From a virus: a stretch of 27,374 nt of DNA. This document shows positions 8,202-15,740 of the stretch, piece by piece. Location: IMG/VR virus record IMGVR_UViG_3300032032_000019, positions 1-27,374 of that record; one strand, 5' to 3'. The notes beneath the pieces are model-generated. The model was not told the DNA's origin. It did not search any database and saw only the letters and a list, made by a program, of their open reading frames with translations. The translations under genes were made by a program, and so were the position numbers. The first letter of the stretch is position 1. Each line of letters begins with the position of its first letter.

Positions 8202-9450
8202 AGAATATTTAGCAAACAAAGAAGCATATTTAAAAATCTTTGATAGTGCTATGCAACAAGAACAGGAACAAAATGTAGAGTTCCTTGAAAAGAGTCTTAC
8301 TAAAATAACAGGTAGAAAGTATGCTGTCGCTTGTAATAGTGGTACAGACGCATTACATTTTGCTTTAATTAGTTTAGGTATTGATTCTAGATATGATGTA
8401 ATGACAACTCAATTTTCTTGGATAGCAACAGCGTCTTGTATATCTATGGTAGGTGCAAGACCTGTGTTTTGTGAACCTAATATTTTAACTTATCATATGG
8501 ATTTAGATAGTATTAAAAGAGAGTGGACGCCGAGAGTAAAAGCGATAGTGTATCCACATTTATTTGGTAGTATGTCTGATACAAAAGAGATATTAGATTT
8601 TTGTAAAGAAAAGAATATTGCATTTATAGAAGACGCCGCTCAGTCATTAGGTGCTAGTTTAAATGATGTTAAAGCAGGTTCAATAGGAGATGTTAGTTGT
8701 TTAAGTTTCAACGCAAATAAAGTTGTAGCTGGTATAGCAGGTGGTGGGGCAATCTTAACAGATGATAAAGACAAAGCAGAATTGTTTAGAAAGTTAAGAA
8801 GACACGGCAACAATGAAGTGTTAGGTCGTAACTCAAAAATGTTAATGCTTAATGCTTGTTTTATTAACTTTAGATTAAAGAAGATGAACGAATGGATATC
8901 TAAAAGACAAGAGATAGCAAAACAATATGATGAACAATTAAAAGATTATGTAACAGTACAACCTACAACAAATGGTCTTAACCATAACTATCACAAATAT
9001 GTTATTAGATTACAGAATAAAAAAGTAAGAGATATGGTTAAAGATAGACTTGGTGCGAAAGTGCATTATGATAAACCTTTGTCTGAAAGTCCTATGTATC
9101 AAAACATTAATCATAGAAAAGATAAACAGTATATTAGTAAAATTATTTGTGATACTATATTGACTTTACCTATACACCCTTATATGAAACAAGAGGAGAT
9201 TGATGAAGTTATTAATACAATTTTAATTTTATTAGGACACGAAGAGAATAAGTTTGTAAAAAATATGAAAAGAGTATTAGGTGATGATTTATTTGACGCA
9301 AGTTTAGTCAACGAAACAACTGAACCTATTTACGATTATATTGTAGAGAAGACCTATCAAACACCAGGGTATATTGAAGAAGTTGAGTTTAAGAATAAAA
9401 GAAAGTTGAAGATAGCATTTAATAAGTTTTATGAAAACATCACGAGATAG
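8185..9450 (+). CDS. DegT/DnrJ/EryC1-type sugar aminotransferase with C-terminal extension
   Basis: A PLP-dependent fold-type I enzyme that moves an amino group from glutamate to a keto-sugar nucleotide. Signature pieces: ACNSGTDALHFAL (49-61), which binds the cofactor phosphate; FIEDAAQSLGA (147-157), whose Asp150 pairs with the PLP nitrogen; SFNANK (174-179), with Lys179 as the likely Schiff-base lysine; GGGAILTDD (187-195); and RRHGNN (205-210). The core ends near residue 350 after LTLPIHPYMKQEEIDEVI. About 70 further residues (349-421) with no match to the family that I know follow, which is unusual. Together with the SDR this gene points to an amino sugar as an intermediate. Its start lies inside the SGNH gene. 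Confidence 0.9.
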   Translation: MTGWDREYLANKEAYLKIFDSAMQQEQEQNVEFLEKSLTKITGRKYAVACNSGTDALHFALISLGIDSRYDVMTTQFSWIATASCISMVGARPVFCEPNILTYHMDLDSIKREWTPRVKAIVYPHLFGSMSDTKEILDFCKEKNIAFIEDAAQSLGASLNDVKAGSIGDVSCLSFNANKVVAGIAGGGAILTDDKDKAELFRKLRRHGNNEVLGRNSKMLMLNACFINFRLKKMNEWISKRQEIAKQYDEQLKDYVTVQPTTNGLNHNYHKYVIRLQNKKVRDMVKDRLGAKVHYDKPLSESPMYQNINHRKDKQYISKIICDTILTLPIHPYMKQEEIDEVINTILILLGHEENKFVKNMKRVLGDDLFDASLVNETTEPIYDYIVEKTYQTPGYIEEVEFKNKRKLKIAFNKFYENITR

Positions 9451-10111
9451 ATTTTTCTTTAAAAATAAAAGACTTAATATTGAAGGTACGCCTAGATGTA
9501 CATTGGAATGCTCTATGTGTAAGAGAACAACATATATGTTTTTACATAAGACTAAAGTTGTCCCAGGTAACGATTTAACACCAGATGGATTAAAAAAAAT
9601 ATTAAAATATTGGAATGGTGATATAACTTTTAGTGGACAACTTTCTGACCCTATTTTTAATAAATATTTTATTGAATTATTAAAAATATGTAAAATATTC
9701 TCTTTAAACGGAAAAAAATTTAGAACTAGAGTTAATACAGCTGCTACAGGAAGAAAAGAAGATTGGTATGAAAAAGCATTTTTAGCAAATCCAGAAGCTA
9801 TTTGGACTTTTGGTATTGATGGACCCCCACACTTGAGTCATAATTATCGTGTAAATCAAAATGGTGAATTTTTATTTAAGATGATGTTGATGGCAAGGTT
9901 AATGGGAGTTGAAGCAATTTGGCAATATATTATCTTTGATTATAATAAAAAATATATGGATGAGTGCAAACAATTGGCGAAAAAATATAGTATAGAAATG
10001 ATTTTTATAAAGACACGAAGAGATGAAGATGAAATAGAATATTTACAAAATGCTCAAAGAAATAAGAGGGATAGATTTAAACCACCTAAAATAAAGCGTG
10101 AAGATGAGTAA
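9431..10111 (+). CDS. Radical SAM protein, catalytic half of a split radical SAM/SPASM enzyme
   Basis: A 226-residue protein with the radical SAM cluster motif C-x3-C-x2-C at Cys23, Cys27 and Cys30 (PRCTLECSMC), which holds the 4Fe-4S cluster that cleaves S-adenosylmethionine. FSGQLSDP (67-74) sits where other members have the GGEP strand, and FGIDGP near 127 fits a later strand of the partial TIM barrel. The protein stops after about 226 residues without the Cys-rich tail such enzymes carry; the next gene, in another frame and overlapping by eight bases, supplies it. The substrate is unknown; the family modifies peptides, sugars or tRNA bases by radical chemistry. The start lies within the end of the aminotransferase gene. 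Confidence 0.85.
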   Translation: MKTSRDRFFFKNKRLNIEGTPRCTLECSMCKRTTYMFLHKTKVVPGNDLTPDGLKKILKYWNGDITFSGQLSDPIFNKYFIELLKICKIFSLNGKKFRTRVNTAATGRKEDWYEKAFLANPEAIWTFGIDGPPHLSHNYRVNQNGEFLFKMMLMARLMGVEAIWQYIIFDYNKKYMDECKQLAKKYSIEMIFIKTRRDEDEIEYLQNAQRNKRDRFKPPKIKREDE

Positions 10112-10436
10112 ATTTTGTCCTAAATGTATATACAAAGACCAAGAAGTAACTCTTTCTTGTAATGGATTTTTTACTCCTTGTTGTTGGGTAGATGATGAAT
10201 TATATAGAGACCAAGATTGGATTAAAACTTTGTTTAAAGAACATTTAAAATTAGAAAATAATGAAAATGTTGAAGATATTTTTAAGAGTAAAGAGTGGAC
10301 TGATTTTTATAATATGTTAAAAAATAAACCAGAACAAGCGCCACCTGTATGTAAGAAATTTTGTGGTAGTGATTGGAATAAGGATTCTAAAAAAATAAGA
10401 ATAGTAAACGGAACTAAAGTTATAGAAACACATTAA
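10104..10436 (+). CDS. SPASM-like Fe-S domain protein, partner of the preceding radical SAM gene
   Basis: A 110-residue Cys-rich protein. From the ATG at 10104 the cysteines fall at 5, 8, 19, 26, 27, 83 and 87, including FCPKC, LSCNGFFTPCCW and PPVCKKFC. That spacing, and especially the N-G-x-x-x-P-C-C-W motif, is the auxiliary-cluster (SPASM or twitch) region normally fused to the C-terminus of radical SAM enzymes. Here it is a free-standing gene overlapping the radical SAM gene by eight bases (ATGAGTAA). An in-frame GTG at 10098 is an alternative start, adding two residues. The split could be true (two subunits), a programmed shift, or a recent frameshift. Spacing and overlap favour coupled expression. 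Confidence 0.75.
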   Translation: MSKFCPKCIYKDQEVTLSCNGFFTPCCWVDDELYRDQDWIKTLFKEHLKLENNENVEDIFKSKEWTDFYNMLKNKPEQAPPVCKKFCGSDWNKDSKKIRIVNGTKVIETH

Positions 10437-10437
10437 T

Positions 10438-11262
10438 ATGAAAACCTTACAAGAAATACAGAATAATTATTTGGCGGTAGACTTCTTTCTATCAATGTCT
10501 TGCAATAAAGACTGCCATTATTGTACAAGTTATACTTTAGAAATGAGAAACTTGACAGTAGATATGGTCTTTTTGAAAAGCACTTTAGAGAAATTTAAAA
10601 ACTATAAGATGAGAATATGTTTACTTGGTGGTGAACCTGGACTAATTAAAAATTTAGATAAAGTTATTGCAGAAATTAAAAAGTATCCTAATTTTATTTG
10701 TTCAGTATTATCAAACTCGTTTGTTAGAAAGAGATATCCTAAAGTATTAAAAGATAAAGAAATACTGTATGTTGAACACAATATATTAGACTTTTATGAG
10801 GATGAAGTAAAGATGTTAGGTAACTTTGATTTTGTACCTGAAAATGATATGAATAATTATAATGTAGTTGTAAAGACACCAAACTATTTTAAATACAAAG
10901 ACAATCATAAAGAAGTAATAGAAAAGTTAAATCATAAGAATACTATGTGGAAAGCATTTAATGGTAGGTCACCAGAATTTACAGATGTTATACAAGCAGA
11001 TGAAATAGATAGAAAATTGTGTGCTTCTTTTCCAATGGTGCCTGTAATAAATTTTGAAACAAAAACTATAGTACATTGTAGTAAAAAGTTTGCTAATAAT
11101 AAAGAGTTATCAAAAGAGTGGGACATTACACAGGAGAACGTTGATAAGATGATGAACTTTAGATTATTTAAATATGAAAACTATTGTAAGACTTGTACTG
11201 AATTTGTTCCACCAAAAGGACATTTTCCTATGAGAAAATATGCGAAGGTATTAAATGACTAA
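10438..11262 (+). CDS. Radical SAM protein with terminal cysteine cluster
   Basis: A 274-residue radical SAM enzyme. The cluster motif is C-x3-C-x2-C at Cys22, Cys26 and Cys29 (MSCNKDCHYCT). LLGGEPGL (63-70) is the SAM-binding GGEP motif in full form. The C-terminal part has further cysteines in LCASFP, VHCSKKF and YCKTCTEF, consistent with one auxiliary iron-sulfur cluster as in SPASM/twitch enzymes. It follows the split radical SAM pair by one base and overlaps the carbamoyltransferase by eight. The two radical SAM systems are not close copies of each other: their motifs and surrounding residues differ. The substrate is not readable; given the neighbours, modification of a sugar, amino acid or small peptide is plausible. 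Confidence 0.88.
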   Translation: MKTLQEIQNNYLAVDFFLSMSCNKDCHYCTSYTLEMRNLTVDMVFLKSTLEKFKNYKMRICLLGGEPGLIKNLDKVIAEIKKYPNFICSVLSNSFVRKRYPKVLKDKEILYVEHNILDFYEDEVKMLGNFDFVPENDMNNYNVVVKTPNYFKYKDNHKEVIEKLNHKNTMWKAFNGRSPEFTDVIQADEIDRKLCASFPMVPVINFETKTIVHCSKKFANNKELSKEWDITQENVDKMMNFRLFKYENYCKTCTEFVPPKGHFPMRKYAKVLND

Positions 11263-12823
11263 AATATTTGCAGTTGCATTAAATCTACACGACCATAATA
11301 CTTATGATGGTGTCTTTCATAATCAAAGAGAAAGATATACTAGATTTAAACATAATCTACCATTAAAGGTAGACTCTTATGCTCATCAAGAACAATTAGA
11401 AACAGGTGACTATAAATTAAATAATGAATTTGTTAAAGAGTATTTTAAAAAACCAAAAGATGGTATATTAAGTTTTTCAATGACAGTTGGTGGTATTAGA
11501 ATGTGTAAAGATATATTACCTAAAGAAGTATTAGATTTTAAACCTAAAAAGTTATGGGATCATTATTACAAAGATGATATTTACTTTATAGACCATCATC
11601 AATCTCACGCTACTTATGCGTTTATCAATTCTGGTTATGAACAATCAGATATAGTTGCTATTGATGGTATAGGTTATAAACATAGATGTATATTTGTTGA
11701 TAAAGATTATAATATTAAAGACTTGTCAAAAGAATTACCTATAGGTTGGTTGTGGAATCAAATGTCAAAACGAACTGGATTTGGTTCGTTAGGTGCAAGT
11801 AAATTAATGGGGTTAGTTGGTTATGGAAGATTTAGTTCATATTATTATAATGTATTTGAAACAATACTTGATGATGTTATAAAAGAAAAAAATTATAAAA
11901 CTCACGAATTAATTAATGTAGAAGAATATGGTGTACCAGATTTGGCATTTACATTACAAAAATTTACAAATGATAAAATTAAAGAACATATCTATCCACT
12001 TAAATCTTGCGACAATCTTTGTTTAGCAGGAGGAGTTATATATAACGGATATTTAAATGAAGAATTTACAAAGCATTATAAAAATGTTTATATACCACCT
12101 GCTGTGGGAGATGAAGGACAGGCATTAGGTAATTATCAACACGCTGATTATGTATTGAATAATAATAAACATAAGACAAAAACTTTTGCTGGTAGAAAAT
12201 ATATGTATGGTATAAGTGGATTAAATTTACAGTTGGCAATTGATTTTTATGGCAAAGGAGTTAACTATGAGTATGAAGAGTTAACTTTAGATATGATTAA
12301 TAAAGAAGTAGCACAGGCAATTGCTGATGGAAAGATAGTAGGTTGGTTTCAAGGTAAATCAGAAAGTGGTAACCGTGCATTGGGTAATAGAAGTATATTA
12401 GCAGACCCTAGAAATCCTAATATAAAATATATTATTAATAGTACAATTAAAGATAGAGAAGATTTTAGACCATTTGCGCCAGCAGTATTAGAGGATCATT
12501 ATGAAGATTATTTTGATACTATTGGTGGACCTAGTCCTCATATGTCAAGAATAGTTAAAGTAAAGAAAGATAAAAAATCAATAGTACCTGGTATAACTCA
12601 CGTTGATAATACAGCAAGAATACAAACAGTTAATAGAAAAGATAATGGTAAATTTTATAATTTAATCCATCAGTTTTATAAGATAACAGGTATACCAATG
12701 TTGTTGAATACTAGTTTTAATCGCCACGAACCTATTGTTGAATCACCAGAAGACGCAATTAAAACTTTTAAAAGAACAGCACTAGACTTGTTAGTGATAA
12801 ACGACTATATAGTAAGAAAATGA
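11255..12823 (+). CDS. Carbamoyltransferase, NodU/CmcH/TobZ family
   Basis: A 522-residue enzyme that uses carbamoyl phosphate and ATP to put a carbamoyl group on a hydroxyl of a sugar or antibiotic-like substrate, through a carbamoyl-adenylate. The N-terminal Kae1-like domain has HHQSHATYAF (114-123) with metal-binding histidines, IDGIG (136-140), GASKLMGLVGYGRF (180-193), LAGGVIYNG (258-266) and PPAVGDEGQALG (281-292). The C-terminal YrdC-like domain has GWFQGKSESGNRALGNRSIL (363-382), FRPFAPAV (404-411) and IPMLLNTSFN, all family hallmarks. Every expected motif is present and the length is close to that of known members, so it is probably active. It overlaps the neighbours on both sides (eight and four bases). 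In this cassette it most likely carbamoylates a glycan or nucleotide-sugar. Confidence 0.93.
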   Translation: MTKIFAVALNLHDHNTYDGVFHNQRERYTRFKHNLPLKVDSYAHQEQLETGDYKLNNEFVKEYFKKPKDGILSFSMTVGGIRMCKDILPKEVLDFKPKKLWDHYYKDDIYFIDHHQSHATYAFINSGYEQSDIVAIDGIGYKHRCIFVDKDYNIKDLSKELPIGWLWNQMSKRTGFGSLGASKLMGLVGYGRFSSYYYNVFETILDDVIKEKNYKTHELINVEEYGVPDLAFTLQKFTNDKIKEHIYPLKSCDNLCLAGGVIYNGYLNEEFTKHYKNVYIPPAVGDEGQALGNYQHADYVLNNNKHKTKTFAGRKYMYGISGLNLQLAIDFYGKGVNYEYEELTLDMINKEVAQAIADGKIVGWFQGKSESGNRALGNRSILADPRNPNIKYIINSTIKDREDFRPFAPAVLEDHYEDYFDTIGGPSPHMSRIVKVKKDKKSIVPGITHVDNTARIQTVNRKDNGKFYNLIHQFYKITGIPMLLNTSFNRHEPIVESPEDAIKTFKRTALDLLVINDYIVRK

Positions 12824-13506
12824 ATACATTTGAATTATTAGAAGGAAGACATCACGTAAGAAAATATAGTGATAAAGTTCCACCAAAAGAACAAATAGAA
12901 TCGGCCTTATGGAAAGCGTGGAAGACAACACCAACTAAAAATAATGCTATGCCGTATAAAATATTTGTATATGGTCCCGATAAAAAAGAAGAAAAAGAAA
13001 AAGTTTGGAAGATGGTATATAAAAATCATAAAGTTGCTGAAAGAAGAGCAGTAGCAAGAGGACAAGGAAAAACAACTGAAGGAGGTTTTGCTAATCCTTA
13101 TTATGAACATATAAAATATAATCCTTATTTACTTACTATTCACGCCCAACCAAGAGAACCTAATGAGTTTTATAGAAAACAAGTTGAGAGAGGTATGTTT
13201 TTTGACCAAGCGTGGCCAGAAAGAGTTGATAACTTTATTGATACGTCTGCTGTTGAGGTTGGATTGTTTATTCAAATATTAACATTGTATTTACTAGAAT
13301 ATAAAATTGACCTTTCTTACACTTCTTGTTTTGTAAGGGATGCTAAACAATGGAGAGCAATTGGATTAAAACACGTTGAATATAGACCAATAGTATTAAT
13401 GTCAATGGGTTATAGTGAAGTGTTTAGAAAAGATGTAATAGAAAAGGCTAGACGTACACACGAAGATATAAAACCTGCAATGAGTGAAATGATAGAATGG
13501 ATATAA
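12820..13506 (+). CDS. Nitroreductase-family flavoprotein
   Basis: A 228-residue protein with the nitroreductase fold, which binds FMN as a dimer and performs NAD(P)H-dependent reductions or dehydrogenations. The N-terminus GRHHVRKYSDKVPPKEQIE (9-27) is the conserved arginine-containing FMN-binding start. TTPTKNNAMPYKIFVYG (36-52) matches the A-P-S-x-x-N-x-Q-P-x-x-F/V motif, although the usual Ser and Gln are replaced. RPIVLMSMGY in the last quarter is the strand that normally ends in a G-Y/F loop. The middle region (about 95-140, rich in charged residues and Trp/Phe) is the variable lid. ATGA overlap with the carbamoyltransferase suggests coupling. A second, more divergent nitroreductase lies at 15737-16936. 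The substrate is unknown. Confidence 0.8.
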   Translation: MNTFELLEGRHHVRKYSDKVPPKEQIESALWKAWKTTPTKNNAMPYKIFVYGPDKKEEKEKVWKMVYKNHKVAERRAVARGQGKTTEGGFANPYYEHIKYNPYLLTIHAQPREPNEFYRKQVERGMFFDQAWPERVDNFIDTSAVEVGLFIQILTLYLLEYKIDLSYTSCFVRDAKQWRAIGLKHVEYRPIVLMSMGYSEVFRKDVIEKARRTHEDIKPAMSEMIEWI

Positions 13507-14171
13507 AATTAATACAAAGAATAATAGAAAATTTGATAGCTTCTTCAATGAAAGAGGTCGGAGATAATAAAGACCTATTAGATTCATATAGTCCTAATCA
13601 GTTTAAATCTAAACTTAATTTAATTAATCATATTAAAAGTTTAAATATATTAAATAAAGATTCTGAAATAGTAATATTTGGTTGTTGGTATGGTAGTATT
13701 TTGGTACCAGCATTTTATAATGATGTTAAATTGATTACTGCTATTGATAGTGATAGAAAAGTTATTTTAAGAGCAAAAAATGATTTGTTTAAAGACTATA
13801 AGAAAGTTGATTTTATTGAAGGTGATGTTTTTGATAAAAGAATTTGGCATAGATTTAAAGATGATAAAGATTGGGATTTATTTAAAAGATGTAATTTAGT
13901 TATTAATACGAGTTGCGAACATATGCGTCCAATGAAAGAGTGGGGTCCAGCACCAACTTATAAAAATCCTTGGTGGAAAAGATTTAAGAATACACACTTT
14001 GCTTTTCAATCAAATGCAATGTTTGATATACCAACACATATTAATTGTGTTAAAAATATTGAAGAATTTAAAAAACAATTGCCTGATAATGCAAAAGTAT
14101 TAATTGAAGATGAGATAGAAGATTATAGAGGTACTAGATTTACATTAATAGGAAAAATATGCAACGAGTAA
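13497..14171 (+). CDS. Class I SAM-dependent methyltransferase
   Basis: A 224-residue protein. A helical N-terminal cap (1-55) is followed by a Rossmann-like methyltransferase core. IVIFGCWYGSILVP (58-71) is motif I, with Gly62 and Gly66 in the SAM-binding loop, although the usual Asp/Glu-x-Gly-x-Gly is altered to F-G-C-W-Y-G. TAIDSD (81-86) carries the acidic residue that binds the SAM ribose; DFIEGDVFD (105-113) is the adenine-side motif; LVINTSCEHM (about 130-140) corresponds to the catalytic strand. The type resembles small methyltransferases that travel with sugar-modification genes in marine phages. Overlaps of ten bases upstream and thirteen downstream fix it within the operon. Likely job: O- or N-methylation of the cassette's product; target not identifiable. 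Confidence 0.75.
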   Translation: MDIKLIQRIIENLIASSMKEVGDNKDLLDSYSPNQFKSKLNLINHIKSLNILNKDSEIVIFGCWYGSILVPAFYNDVKLITAIDSDRKVILRAKNDLFKDYKKVDFIEGDVFDKRIWHRFKDDKDWDLFKRCNLVINTSCEHMRPMKEWGPAPTYKNPWWKRFKNTHFAFQSNAMFDIPTHINCVKNIEEFKKQLPDNAKVLIEDEIEDYRGTRFTLIGKICNE

Positions 14172-15007
14172 TATATAGTGTTTATGTTGATGTGCCAGCA
14201 AAAGAACATTATGGTCAATCTAAACAAAGAAATGATACAGTAGCCAAAGCAAAAATAACTGTTAATGCATTTAAAAAACATTATAAAAAATTAGTTGAAT
14301 CTAAACGTAAGTATGCTAAAGCTATCGGTGCAAGTTTTGTTATGTTTGAAAATGATAAACGTTATGAAACATATGAAAGAAATTTACGCAAAGACTTTCC
14401 TCAATTAACAGGTTATGAAATAGTTAATTTCTACAAGATACATTTACTATATGAATTAGCAAAAAAGTATGATGAGATTTTGTATTTAGATTTTGACGCT
14501 GTGCCATTAACTACTGATTCCTTTTTTGATGTATGGGATGTACAAAATCATATTGTTGTTTATAATCAAAACCATATGATTAATAAAGATAGAGATGTTA
14601 GACATAGTATTAGAAGTCCATCAGCAAAGTATTTTAATTGTCAGGCAATGCTTATAGATAAAGGTCTTGATCCTAAAAATGATGTTATCAATACTGCTAT
14701 TATCGGTGCTTCAAAAAAACAAATTTTAAAACTAGATTTTTTTGGTGGGTTTAGAGATACAATAGATTTAATGACAAAATTAAAAACTGATAAGAGTGGT
14801 TTGTATCCACAAAATATTCTTGATATGTTTAGGTATGATAATGAAACAATCTTTTCATATAAAGTAAATGTAAATAAAATTGGTATACAATGGTTAGATA
14901 GAAGATGGCATTACTTCTTTGATACTCAACATTTTATACCAGATGAAGCAAAGATAGTACACGCTGTTTGTAAAGACTTTGATACTGTATGGAGAAAGTA
15001 TGCTTAA
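14159..15007 (+). CDS. GT-A glycosyltransferase with DxD motif
   Basis: A 282-residue protein with GT-A architecture: RVIYSVYVDV at the N-terminus as first strand, a long helical segment, then FYKIHLLYELAKKYDEILYL leading into DFDAVPL (111-117). Asp111 and Asp113 form the metal- and nucleotide-sugar-binding DxD, as in GT8/GT32-type enzymes. Acidic and aromatic residues near 150-160 (SAKYFNCQAMLID) fit the acceptor region that follows in such folds, where N-x-G/A often lies. It has no membrane segment or signal peptide, so it works at the cytoplasmic face or on soluble acceptors. It overlaps the next glycosyltransferase by eight bases. Donor sugar cannot be predicted. Confidence 0.75.
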   Translation: MQRVIYSVYVDVPAKEHYGQSKQRNDTVAKAKITVNAFKKHYKKLVESKRKYAKAIGASFVMFENDKRYETYERNLRKDFPQLTGYEIVNFYKIHLLYELAKKYDEILYLDFDAVPLTTDSFFDVWDVQNHIVVYNQNHMINKDRDVRHSIRSPSAKYFNCQAMLIDKGLDPKNDVINTAIIGASKKQILKLDFFGGFRDTIDLMTKLKTDKSGLYPQNILDMFRYDNETIFSYKVNVNKIGIQWLDRRWHYFFDTQHFIPDEAKIVHAVCKDFDTVWRKYA

Positions 15008-15740
15008 AATTTGTTGCGTATATTTTGATGGTTATTACACACCAGATTATGTATCAAAGTTATATAGAAGTTTAAAAAGAAATTCATCTATACCTTTTGA
15101 GTTTGTTTGTTTAAGTGATACTAAAGATATTGAGGCAGATGTTGTACTACCATATAATCATCACGATAAGATTAAGAAACATTGGCACAAATTAAAATTC
15201 TTTAGTCCGCATTTTGCATATCAAAACCCTGGTGATGATATTATAGTTATGGATATAGACCAAGTTATTACAGGCAATGTAGATGAATTAATAGGATATC
15301 CTGTACAAGATAATGAATTGGTTACCTATGGTGTATGGTGGACTTCAAAATTAAAAACAAATGGTGGGTTTTATAAGTTTAAGTCTGGTAGTTTAAAGCA
15401 TATATGGGACGATTTTGCTGAAAATCCTGACTATTGGCAATTATACTATTATAATAATGGTGATGTAAATTTCAAATACTATGGAGAACAAAATTATGTT
15501 AGTTGGAAACTACAAGAATATAAAACAAAAGTAATTAAAACACCTGAACAATGGATATGTAAATATACAAAATCTTTTAAAGAAAATGTCACACTAAGCA
15601 AAATATATCGTGACAAATTTAAGACTGAATATATGATACTTGGTGACGTGCATAAATATATAAAAGTGGTTCATTTCACAGGTCCAGGCAAGACCATACA
15701 CGAACATAATGAATCCTTTATAAAGGTAAATTGGAAATGA
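15000..15740 (+). CDS. GT-A glycosyltransferase with DxD motif
   Basis: A 246-residue protein starting MLKICCVYFDGYYTPDYVSK. I chose the ATG at 15000, which has GGAG five bases upstream (14991-14994), over an in-frame TTG at 14979 buried in the preceding gene. GDDIIVMDIDQVITGN (78-93) contains the DxD pair Asp85 and Asp87 after a hydrophobic strand. A W-W-x-S-K-x-K-x-N-G-G-F segment follows at about 110-121 and matches the mobile loop and N-G/GG site of small GT-A enzymes. The C-terminus VVHFTGPGKTIHEHN resembles the His-x-x-Gly strand that closes the metal site in GT8-like proteins (H-F-x-G-x-x-K-P-W). ATGA overlap with the nitroreductase fusion downstream. Confidence 0.8.
   Translation: MLKICCVYFDGYYTPDYVSKLYRSLKRNSSIPFEFVCLSDTKDIEADVVLPYNHHDKIKKHWHKLKFFSPHFAYQNPGDDIIVMDIDQVITGNVDELIGYPVQDNELVTYGVWWTSKLKTNGGFYKFKSGSLKHIWDDFAENPDYWQLYYYNNGDVNFKYYGEQNYVSWKLQEYKTKVIKTPEQWICKYTKSFKENVTLSKIYRDKFKTEYMILGDVHKYIKVVHFTGPGKTIHEHNESFIKVNWK

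Noticed and set aside
9431-10436. Calling the split radical SAM pair a pseudogene
   Set aside because: Both parts keep their cluster cysteines, and the overlap has the ATG-in-stop arrangement typical of coupled genes, so a working two-gene form is as likely.
14979-14999. TTG start for the glycosyltransferase at 15000
   Set aside because: The ATG at 15000 has a well-spaced GGAG and a family-like N-terminus.
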